The translations under genes and the position numbers were made by a program. 64,000 nucleotides of DNA from Zygnema cylindricum. Lineage: Eukaryota; Streptophyta; Zygnematophyceae; Zygnematales; Zygnemataceae. Position 1 is the stretch's first letter. Each line of letters opens with the position of its first letter. A model generated the notes under the pieces. That model worked only from the letters and a program-made list of their open reading frames with translations, was not told where the DNA came from and made no database searches. The DNA is taken from NCBI GenBank assembly GCA_037447655.1, contig JBBHKE010001627.1, positions 124,829 to 188,828 on the forward strand, in the 5' to 3' direction. Below are positions 25,022-34,965 of the stretch, one piece after another.

Positions 25022-25558
25022 CACCGCCAATCGTTATTAGCGTGTAAGTTTTTTTAGCGTATAAAAATAATTACCGTGGTGTACGCTATTTAAGAATTTG
25101 AAAATTTTGGAAAAAATCATACATTCTAATTGTTTGGTTATGGTAATTTGGATCTTTGAAAAAAAAAATGTCGGTCGCAAACATGCTTACACTAGTATAG
25201 GTATCCGTACAAATTCTGACAAATCGTACACAAATCGTACATTCACAAGGTCGAAACGCGGCTGTCGGACGAATATGTGCGAACGGGATTTTTTACGACC
25301 TAGTTTTTTTCCTTTTTAGAACGCACATTCTCATGCGTCCGCGGTTACTAAAACTAAATTATTGTACTTTTTAACTTAAAAAGGTGCATTTATGTACGGT
25401 CTGACACTGACTGTAAACTACTCTATTTAAGAGACAACGTACTGAAAATAACCCTAAATAGAATAAAGAAAAAAATAGAATGAACTACACTAATGGAGAA
25501 TAAAAAAAAAAAAGCGGGACGGAATTAGCGTACACAACGCTAATAACGATTGGCGGTG
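25022..25558. mobile_element. Longer TA-flanked terminal-inverted-repeat element, copy C
   Basis: A 537-bp unit with perfect inverted ends (CACCGCCAATCGTTATTAGC and its complement) and TA on both outer sides. Its ends match the MITE family but its interior is longer and not palindromic. It may represent a less deleted relative of the same transposon family. No transposase frame is recognisable, so it would be non-autonomous. Confidence 0.75.
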
Positions 25559-25988
25559 TACAGTATGCCAGTATGGTCCAACGCGTGCTGTCCAAGTGTC
25601 GATTCACAATACGAGAACTGGAAGTGAGTGCATCGGAACACATCGATCAGACGAACGTTTTAATAAAGTCAAAATGTCGTAACACTCTTTCTCTCTTTCG
25701 AAATCGGTTTATCAATATCGAACGGCCTTATCCAGTATCGGTCCCCAAAGAAAATATCGAAGCTGGCACCACCGACTGGAAATTTTTCTTCCCTCAAACG
25801 TAAAAGGTCATTTAGGGTTAAACAAAGGAGCTTCTCTTTCTTCCTCGACCATCAGTCTCACACTTTCTCCTTCCACTCCCTCCATTCTCTCCCTTCTCTC
25901 TCTCCCTTCTCTCTCTCCCTCCTCTCTCGCTATCTATATCTCTATCTCTCGTCCACAGCATCTGCGCCTGACTGCGACACGTGTGATC

Positions 25989-28900
25989 ATGATGGCTCCT
26001 GGCAAGCGCAGTAGTGATGGAGATGCTGCTGATATTGAAGCGCAGATAGTAGTTGCTAAACGACAAAAGACAGATATTGTTGTTTCAGGAGGGGATGTGG
26101 GAGGAGGGGGCCTTGGCGTTACGAAGGAGGTAAGGATTTACATATCATTTCCACTTTTAAGCCTCTTTATGTTTGATGGCTTGTGCAAGAATTTTTTTGA
26201 AGGGGAAGTCTTTTTTTCTGCCATTTCTCTTTATTATTATTATTTATTATTAGTATTTTTATTGTAAACTATGGGAGAATGGATAGCAAAAGGGAAGGGA
26301 GAGGCAAAGAGAGCAAGGATGATGGAGGGAGAGTGAGGGAAAAAGGGTTGAATCGAATGGGAGAGAGAGAGAGAGAGGGCGGGGTGGGGGGTGTGGGGTG
26401 TGGGGGAGCAGAGGGAGAAGGAAAAGGAGAGGGGGAGGGGGAGGGGGAGGGGGAGGGGGAGGGGGAGGGGGAGGGGGAGGGGGAGGGGGAGGGGGAGGGG
26501 GAGGGGGAGGGGGAGGGGGAGGGGGAGGGGGAGGGGGGAGGGGGAGGGGGAGGGGGGAGGGGGAGGGGGAGGGGGAGGGGGAGGGGGAGGGGGAGGGGGA
26601 GGGGGAGGGGAGAGGGGGAGGAGGAGAAGGAGGAGGGGGAGGAGGGAGGAGGAGAAGGAGGAGGGGGAGGAGGAGAAGGAGGAGGGGGAGGGATAGATGG
26701 CTATAATCTCTGATTGCAACTTCAATGGCAATGCATTATCTGAAGATTTGTGAATTAATTCAGCATTTTCGTATGTGCCATAGTAATTTGAGCCACTCTA
26801 TTTCATTTTTAGACCTCGTGAACCCATGAACTAGTGTGGATATCATGTGGTTTTTGAGGCATGGGCACAGAGTTTCTTTGGGAATGGGAAAATGGTTTCT
26901 GGAAGACACTAATTTTAGTGCCAGTTTTACACAAATGTTCCAGTGTTTCTTCCTATTTTAAAATCTCTTGGAAGTACAAAATTATTGATATCCCATCTGT
27001 TCTCGACATAGTTGACGCTATTCTCAGCGTCCCCATGTTTTACTGATTCAATTATAGTATGGAATCTTTTTACGGCAGTAAATTTCTGGACGTATCCTCT
27101 CATCCTTGTCCCACAGTGCTTGTTAATATGTATGAATGCGAAAAGCCGGTATTTTCCTGGATTATCACGGTGCTCCTGCATTATCTCAGAGTTCAGAATT
27201 TGCGCACGATTACTACAGTACACCGTAAATTGTTATTAGCATAAAGAAGTTATTAGCATGGGATTTCAATTTGGTATTTATTCCAATTTAGTGTTGAATG
27301 ACGTTGGAGGTTCTCAGCTTTTCAAAGGATTTGCGTTAAGTAATGAAGAATTAGTGTTATTGACACAATTTTAGGTTCGAGGGGTAAAATTTAGGGGCAC
27401 TGATATATTGTCATTGACGTTAATACCGATACGCAGTGTAGCTTTCAGAGCGTGGCATGTCTTTTGTAGATGTGTAAGAATAAATGGATTTTACATGATT
27501 TAATTAACATGCAACAGAACCTCATTAAGTGTCAGATGTAATTTTTAAGATACAGCTTGGTTCTTTATAGTGTAACCTATGGCTTTAGCGCATGTTCTGT
27601 AGGATCATAAACTGTAGGGTCATGAATATTGTGGAATTTTACGGCGTAGAAGAATTCTCATAAGCATCTGAGAGAAACTCACTTTCGTGAAATTTCAAGA
27701 AACTCTATGACAGCATGCACGTTCTCAGACCTGAGGACTGGGAATAAAAACCAATTAAAATCTTGAGCTTTTCAACTGTCTCTACAATGTGTCTTCCAAC
27801 TTTTCTGATGAGTACTGAAAAAATGACCAATAACAGAGGACTGGGTGATTCGTGTGAGAATGATGGAAAATGGTGTTCTTCATGCTACTTTAAGATTTCG
27901 ATAATTAAGGAATACCGGTTTAAATTAGCGTAATCAACTTGAATTGCAATTGGACAGCTTAGTGGTTTGATACTGATTATTGGATTAACCGTAAAGCTTA
28001 CAAACTACAGGTAACTTGTCGTTTCATTCAAAAACTCAAATATGTGGGGGTAAGTTAGTTTTGCTAATTTGAATAGCAATATCCATATTATAAGTGGATG
28101 GCCCTTTGGAGTTTCTTCCTTCGTCTTCTTTCTCAGCCTTTGATAAATTATTGTTTTTTGTGTTTGTTTGTGGTTGGGGAACAATAGGGAGTTAAACGAA
28201 CGTCAAGCCTATTTGCACCCATTATGCTGCTTACAGGACATCAGGTGAATTTTTTTTACTAAAGCAGGGGGGCCTATTTCTAAGTAGACTTAGTGCAGAA
28301 GTAATTTGGATCACAACATTTCACCTTGTATGTTTTGTTTTTGATATTGTGATTTATATGGGGGGTCTTGATATCAAAAGTACCGTTCTTGTTCCTTTTC
28401 TTTTTTTTTCTTTTCTGCAGGCTGCCATTTATACAATGAAATTCAACCCCGAAGGCACTGTCATCGCCTCGGGATCCCACGACAAAGAAATTTGTAAATC
28501 CTAACAACTTTCTGGTTTTTCAGTCCACTAGATTTACTATTGGAGGTATTCAGGTTCCTCGTCAAAACTAATCACGGTTGGTGTTCTGGCGAAGTTGATC
28601 TGTATAGTCGGAACCAAAATGAACCATGAAACTGCAAAATCTAGCAGTTCAGTTCCATTAAATTTGAAGTTTTCAAAGGCAGCTAGTAAGGGTGTTTTCA
28701 GGTGTTCGCTCGAACTCTTTGGGATCTTAGGAGATGAATGTTTTCCACTATTAAAAATAAACAGCACTTCGGTATGTTGTAAATATTAGTGATGTCATTT
28801 TCATTTTCTTCTTAAGCACCTATCTTCCGTCTTTAGGTCTCATTTCATTTTGATATAATCTTTGGAAGTTGACAGAAAAACATGTTTTGCAACTTGTTTG

Positions 28901-31900
28901 GAACTGGTATTTGACAAGTCATTGCAAAGCAGGTAAATGTAATTTTGTCCAATTGGAAATGTTCAGTCAAAATACAACAACGATAACTTGTAGTTGAACC
29001 CTCTTAGGTTCAGTTCAGTTCAGTTTGATTCAAAAGTTTTTAAATATTGTGGTGTGGCTCATCTTCACATCCCACGTTTTTCATAGTTGAGACGCATCTG
29101 TAAAATAATTAGAGTTGCAAATCGAGGCCAAAATGACACTACTCGATACAGGTCAAAATTTGTGTCTATTATTTATTCAATTTTTTTGACCGAAATTGAC
29201 GCTCACGTAGCGTATCGCGAAACGCAGTACTTTTAACAGGAAACAAAAAAAAGGTTCGAAGGGAAAAATTCAATAAACATCCTACGGTACTCTAGTACTT
29301 GCTACCCTTTGTTACACCACCGTTCGATCAAAGTTGATTGAACAATTCTCGATCCCTTAATGTCGTTGACTATGGAAAGAGGTAAAGTGTTTTGGCCTGT
29401 ACTTTTGGGTGTAGATGAAATGGTTAAACAGCACCAGACAGACCACAATGTCGGTGAAGGCATAAATTATGCACTATGTACACAGCGCAGGTAGTTGCAT
29501 TTTAACATGAAGTACATGTTTACCCCACTTTGTACTCTTTAAGTACTACGGTGTATCGTTTTATCGTATAGCGTATTGTGTATCATTAAAAATGAAATTA
29601 CGATGCGCTGCAGCCTTTCTGATGTGATATACTACAGTCCTGTAGTGTATCAAAAAATGCTGGCAGAAATTTTATGTATGCAACTCTAAAAATTAATGCA
29701 TTGACATGTCACATCAGAGTAGGCCGCGCTATTGTATGGGGGTTTATTGTGTGAAGCAGTTCGGTTTGATTCATGAAAGTTGATTATGGTTTTAGAGACT
29801 CCAATGCAATGTCGTTCGATGTTCAAAAGAGCAAATTGAAATTTTTGGCAATTTCTTTTCTTGCTAGTTTTAAATTAGACGTTTTTAATTCGACTTTTTT
29901 CACGTTTAACTATACCATACCCCACTTCACTCAGTAACGTTTGAATAAATGATGGATACTATACCTGATTCTCTGCCCTTTAAAACTATGCTCATCTTGC
30001 TTGGGCCCGAGGGCTGGGACTGGTCTTCAAATCACGTCTATCTCAATTATTTCTGTTGACTAAAATATTTATAAACCAGACTTATTGGCCTCTTAAATGG
30101 CTAAGTAAATATATTTTCTCCATAAGCTAGTGCAAAATACACCTCATTTGTGAGATGTATTCAAACATTCGTATGGTAAGCATTGGTAATATAATCATAG
30201 ACTTGTTAACAAAATCTTGGGTGGTGTATTTCGAAACTCGCCTTCTTGTGCGATATGTGTATCTTGAGAAATGTGTTCCATCATCAATACTTAACTGTCT
30301 GACTCGACATTCTTATTGCTCTCCGTTTGAATTTGTTGCTTTTTATTTTTACATCTAAGACTTCCTGTGAACGCAATGGCTGGTCTTGTGGATGCTGACA
30401 AAGGTCGGACATCTGTCACACTTTTTCTTTTTGGCTTGATTGTTTGTTTGTTTGGGTACTGGGGGCTGGACAGTTTTGTGGAGGACATCAGAAGACTGTG
30501 ATAATTTTAAGGTTTTGAAGGGCCACAAAAATGCTGTTTTAGATTTACAGTGGACCACTGATGGGGCACAATTGGTCTCTGCAAGTCCAGACGAAACACT
30601 CCGAGTGTGGGATGTAGAGACTGGAAAACAGGTGGGAGCGGGCAGGGCACTACACTATGAATCATTATTAGAGTTAATAACACTTATTTGATGCCGATTT
30701 TTTTATGGCATTTCACCTTAGAGTAGTATTAATAACACTAATTACAGAAAGCCGCCAAACATTGTCCAGGTCAACCATATGGAGATTAGAATAACTAATT
30801 CTTTAAATAGTGATGCGTGGTGTATCTTTTGGTGGAAATAATTGTTTCACAATCTCATGCACATCCATTAGAAAAATCGTTAGGAAATGAATATGAGTCA
30901 TTTTGAAGAAGGCTTGGCGTTAATGTTTTTTCGCCATTTAAATCAACTTTTCTCCATTCACTTGTGCCCTGTTTCCCATCAGAGATCGCCAGTCGGAAGG
31001 GAAGATTCTTACCTTTCCATAGCATCTTTCAGATTAATACTTTGACTATTGTGCACGGAGGATTGCTGATTTAAATGGCAAAAAGAACATTAAAGCTAAT
31101 AATGATACACAATGTAATCTAGATTCGGAGAAGATTCCGTGGAGTCGACAAAACATGTGTTAAGTAGGACAAGAATTCTTGGCAATTTTGATACTTCAAA
31201 ATTAGTAGTCAACTGTAAATTATGCCTACATAATAGCAAAGGCATGACTCGATTTTACGAGATTCATAAGCTCTTTCTTTTGTTGGATTTCTTTCGATTA
31301 GTTTTTATTCCGTTTGTTTTTATTTGGTTTCTTTATAATTCTTTTGATTTCCTTTATTTTTTTGTTCACTTTTTTGGCATTTTTCTAGATACGCCTTACA
31401 GAGAAGTTCATAAGTGTGTGGTTTCCGACCAGTGCAGGTAAAAAAAATGTCGGAACATTCGTCTTTTGTGAACAGTTGTTGTCCTGCGAGACGAGGTCCT
31501 CCCCTAGTTGTTAGTGGAGCCGATGACGGAACAGCAAAACTATGGGATATGCGACAAAGAGCTTCCCTCCAAACTTTTCCTGATAAATACCAGGTGTGTT
31601 TCACAAAAACCCAGACGTTTTTTTTTTTTCCTCATAATGTCACCAGTTCTGTTTACTGCCCAAAAAGGGATTGGTTTCCTGACGAATATCAGGTTTCTCT
31701 GGAGTTCTCTGTTTATTTCTTGAGGGAAATTGATAACGAGCTTTTCTCCAGGATTTTGCCTAAATAATACCGGGTTTGTGTGATGAAAACTAGAAAGGTT
31801 CACTTTTCCGCGATGATTATCAGGTCTCTTTATTGATTTGAACATTTTTCAAGGATTTTATGTCATTTGTTAGGCGACTTGTCCTATAATCTGGGCCTGG

Positions 31901-33350
31901 GCTTCAGCAGGAAATCAACATTTTTTTTTGGCGTTTTTTTCCTTTCTTTGCTTTTGCAGGTGACGGCTGTTGCATTCTCTGACGCTGCAGATAAAATTTA
32001 CACTGGAGGAATAGATAATGCGGTCAAAGTCTGGGATTTAAGGAAAGGAGAAGTGGTAATGTTGTTAGAGGGTCATAACGACACGTTGACAGGAATGAGG
32101 CTTAGTCCAGATGGTTCTTACCTTTTAACAAACGCCATGGATTGTACTCTCCGAATTTGGGATATGCGACCATATGCTCCACAGGTGAAACCTGAACTCC
32201 TCTAAATGCTCATGTTCTATGGCAATTTTTTGAGTTCACCAATATTTATCAGGCTTCTGTTAGTTGGAGTTCTTTAGAGAATTTGAAAGTGAGAATGGAG
32301 TTTTTTCGCTCTTCAACTGAACTTGTGATGCAAGAAACTAGGGTTTGGGATTGACATGATACTGCATTCTATCCTGCTTTTTTGGCATCTGAAAAAGATC
32401 TGTGCCTAACTTGAGAGTTAAATATTTGAGAGTTACGTTCCTGCGGGTAATTATAGTAATCTGCATAAATATGTATGATTAGTACACTTTCTTGTACGAT
32501 TACTTACAGAAAGGCGAAAAGGTTAAAGCATATGTCATTCTCTGTGATAGTCACAGGAAACGACCCAGATTTGTTTTCTAGGACCTTAGCTTTTGGTCCA
32601 TTACAGCAGTGTGTAGTGAAGTACTCTTTCTATGTTTTCTGGAGCTGCAGAATCGGTGTGTGAAGATTTTTACAGGACACCAACATTCGTTGGAAAAGAA
32701 TTTGTTGAAGTGCGATTGGTCGCCCGATGGTTCTAAAGTGACATCTGGCAGTGCCGACCGCATGGTTCATATATGGGACACGACAACTCGTCGCATTCTT
32801 TACAAGGTTCACCTTTCCTTTTCTCCACCTTTATCCTCTCTTCGCCTCACTCTACATCCCCCACTCCCCCTCCCTCTCTCTCTCTCCCTCCTCCCTCCTT
32901 CCTCCTTCCCTCCCTCCCTCCCCCCCCTCCCTCCTTCCCCCTTTCCCTCTTCTCTTCTTCATCTTAACGCTTGTTGGTATTCTAGCTTGTTTTCTAAACT
33001 ATGTCCACTTTCATCGCCTCAGGTTAATGCTCGCTAAGTCTCTTGTTTAACTCTGAAATGACTCTATTTTGTTTTCCTCTTGTTAGTATTTTGTGTTTTG
33101 CACTTGTCGTTGTACATCTCTCACTTTTCATTCCCCTTCGTCTTTTTGTCTTTCTCTTTCATTTTCTCATTCTCTCTCCTGTCTCTTTCCTCTCCCCTTT
33201 TGTCTCTTGTGCCATCTGGATTTGTTGCAGCTTCCTGGTCACAAAGGATCGGTCAACGAGGCAGTTTTTCATCCAAAAGAACCCATCATTGGTTCGTGTT
33301 CGAGTGATAAACAAATATTTTTGGGAGAATTCGACCCAAGTGTGAAGTAA
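25989..33350 (+). CDS. SNRNP40: U5 snRNP 40-kDa WD40 protein (PRP8-binding)
   Basis: A 361-aa protein from eight exons, all in frame: 25989-26129, 28188-28244, 28421-28493, 30474-30631, 31438-31593, 31960-32184, 32651-32806, 33231-33350. The human protein has about 357 residues. A short basic leader (AKRQKTD) is followed by a seven-bladed WD40 propeller with typical closings LWDM, VWDL, IWDM and IWDT and family-specific stretches such as PARRGP, GGIDNAVKVWDLR, AMDCTLRIWDMRPYAP and WSPDGSK. SNRNP40 binds PRP8 in the U5 snRNP and tri-snRNP, in the nucleus. The start is one of two adjacent ATGs (25989 or 25992); no upstream in-frame ATG exists. All introns are GT-AG and the gene looks intact. 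Introns 1 and 4 hold MITEs, intron 1 a G-rich satellite, and intron 5 decayed copies of the exon-5 donor edge. Confidence 0.95.
26340..26695 (+). repeat. (GGGGGA)n satellite in SNRNP40 intron 1
   Basis: About thirty uninterrupted GGGGGA hexamers at 26425-26610, flanked by GAGAGA and GGAGGAGAA repeats. The G runs are on the coding strand, so they would be in the pre-mRNA. Apparent poly-Gly/Arg and poly-Pro frames here are artefacts. Confidence 0.95.
27221..27439. mobile_element. MITE-like element, copy D, in SNRNP40 intron 1
   Basis: A 219-bp unit flanked by TA on both sides. The left end CACCGTAAATTGTTATTAGC and right end (complement CACTGCGTATCGGTATTAACG minus one base) are imperfect inverted repeats of the same family as copies A-C. 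Confidence 0.7.
30653..30822. mobile_element. MITE-like element, copy E, in SNRNP40 intron 4
   Basis: A 170-bp unit with TA flanks starting 21 bp beyond the exon-4 donor. Left end CACTATGAATCATTATTAG, right end complement CACCACGCATCACTATTTAA. Termini have drifted more than in copies A-D. Confidence 0.55.
30910..31114. mobile_element. MITE-like element, copy F (5' end degraded), in SNRNP40 intron 4
   Basis: Contains the family's interior: GGCGTTAATG followed by TTTTTTCGCC, GAGATCGCCAGTCGGAAG in the middle, and the right end GCTAATAATGATACACAATG followed by TA. The outer left terminus is no longer recognisable. It inserted in the same orientation as copies A and B. Confidence 0.6.
31641..31840 (+). 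repeat. Decayed copies of the exon-5 3' edge in SNRNP40 intron 5
   Basis: Exon 5 ends TTTTCCTGATAAATACCAG before the donor. Similar strings ending in CAGGT recur in the intron: TTTCCTGACGAATATCAGGT near 31675, TTTTCCGCGATGATTATCAG before GT near 31806, and GCCTAAATAATACCGGGTTT near 31758. They look like old tandem duplications of the exon-intron junction. Confidence 0.5.
32855..32950. repeat. CT-rich microsatellite in SNRNP40 intron 7
   Basis: A run of CTCCCTCC-type repeats between exons 7 and 8, part of a long pyrimidine-rich intron. Confidence 0.85.
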
Positions 33351-34965
33351 AGTCTCTTTTTTTTGGTTAGGAAAGAGCCTCGATATTTTCATTTACCACC
33401 TTTTGGTTAGGCACTTGATTAGAATTTTTGTTTTTTTATGCGAAACGAGAGAGCTCTGAGGGAGAGGTGGGAAACGAACGCTTCTTCCTTTAATTTTAGT
33501 GAATGAGTCTTTGTTCCGTTTCTGGTTAATTTTTTAAATTTTTGCCTTTCTCTTTGTATTCCAGTTTGCTTTTTTGAGGTGGGAATGGATTTTTTTTTTC
33601 TTCTTTCATAGTTGTTTCTATGTTGTGTCATTGTCAAATGCCTCAAATTCCATAAACTGGTTTTGGTTTCAACGCTATATAGACACAGTATTTGGATATG
33701 TTATAAATACTAAAAATTACACTAATTTGATGTGGTATGGACATGGGAAATTGCATGAGTTGTCCGTGGTTTGATAAATCTTCACATTTTGTTTGAGCCG
33801 AATGACCTGTTGAGATATATGTGGCGTGATTGAAGCTTGATATGTATTTGTTTAGTTTTTCAGTTTTGGATTCGCAGTCCACTTTCTTTTTTTGGTTCCC
33901 AAGTACTCAGACGGTTTACCATCTCGCTTTCTTCATAAAGCCTTGTAGTTTATTTATTCGAGTGTGGAATTTTTTATGCTTTGTTATGTCTTACGGGCTT
34001 ACGAGTGTTGTGCTAATCAATTCGTAAACCTATCTTAACCTCACCGTAGTGGTGGGACTTCATAAAGGCAAAGCTGAGAAGCTGAACCAGTGGTTATAAA
34101 AATATATTCATTGTGTTACATCGTCATAAAGAATGAATACGATTATCACAATCCTGGGCGCAGTGATTTTGAGAGAGAGAATCTAGTCTCACACATTAGA
34201 AACTTTTGTCGACAAGGAGAAAAGATCTTCCTTGAACTGGTCAACACAATGTATCTAAAGTTTTACAGAAGCTTTAGAGAACTCGTAACACTATATCTCC
34301 TAGTTCTATAGTCCTGGAATAGTAATATCTAGAGGTAATCAGAAAAAATCACCAGTGAGAGAATCGAGCCAAATCCCTCTTAAGGGAAACAAAAATAAAA
34401 AAATGACAATACCGGTAAAGCTTTCTATTTTCGTAGCTAAATAGTATTATCTATAAATTGAAGAAAAGTCAAAACTGGCTTGTGGAACAGAAACAGGCTG
34501 TAAAAGAAATAATTTTAAACTGAAAAAAACACAACAGATACAAAATGTTGGTTCAGAGATATAAGACTAACCAATATTTGAGTACAGGTCCGACCGGTTT
34601 ATTTAGTGTACATAGGTTATGGAAAACAAAAGCAAATAAATACTGCCAAATTTTCGATGCTTGTCATACGCCTAGCAACTACCGTTAACTTTATCAACAA
34701 TTCCCTCCATTTGAGAGAAAAATACTAATACATGGGAGCAATGAAAACATATCCCAGTTGCACATTTCTTTTCTGTTTCTTTTTCGGTTCTCTTCCGTTT
34801 CATTTTTGTTTCTTTTTCGTTCTTTTTCCGTTCCTTTTCCGTTTCTTTTCCGTTTCTTTTCCGTTCCTTTTACGTTTCTTTTCCGTTCCTTTTACGTTTC
34901 TTTTCCGTTCCTTTTACGTTTCTTTTCTGTTTCTTTTTTGTTTCTTTTTCTATTACACCGACCAC
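33351..34965. other. Intergenic region between convergent SNRNP40 and quinone reductase genes
   Basis: About 1.6 kb between two stop codons. No frame resembles a known protein. T-rich sequence directly follows the SNRNP40 stop, and a TTCCGTTTC minisatellite directly follows the reductase stop. Nothing else stands out. Confidence 0.6.
34772..34958. repeat. TTTTCCGTTTC/TTTTACG minisatellite abutting the reductase stop
   Basis: About 16 units of 10-12 bp (TTTCTTTTCCG and TTCCTTTTACG variants), ending a few bases before the TAA of the minus-strand reductase gene at 34966. It would be transcribed as a purine-rich 3' untranslated region. Confidence 0.85.

Larger units (their letters stand above)
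24058..25988. other. Divergent intergenic region between helicase and SNRNP40
   Basis: The two start codons face away from each other, so this 1.9 kb should hold both promoters. It contains MITE-like elements at 24520-24749 and 25022-25558, a short CpG-rich patch at 24938-25012, and a CT-rich tract at 25850-25950 just upstream of the SNRNP40 start. No TATA box convinced me. Confidence 0.7.

Noticed and set aside
26240-26731. Long Gly/Arg/Glu-rich and Pro-rich frames on both strands
   Set aside because: They are translations of the (GGGGGA)n and GGAGGAGAA repeats inside SNRNP40 intron 1, open in several frames at once.
29621-29648. Hairpin GATATACTACAG/CTGTAGTGTATC as an element end or regulatory site
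   Set aside because: A 12-bp stem with one mismatch in AT-rich intron DNA is not enough to support a feature.
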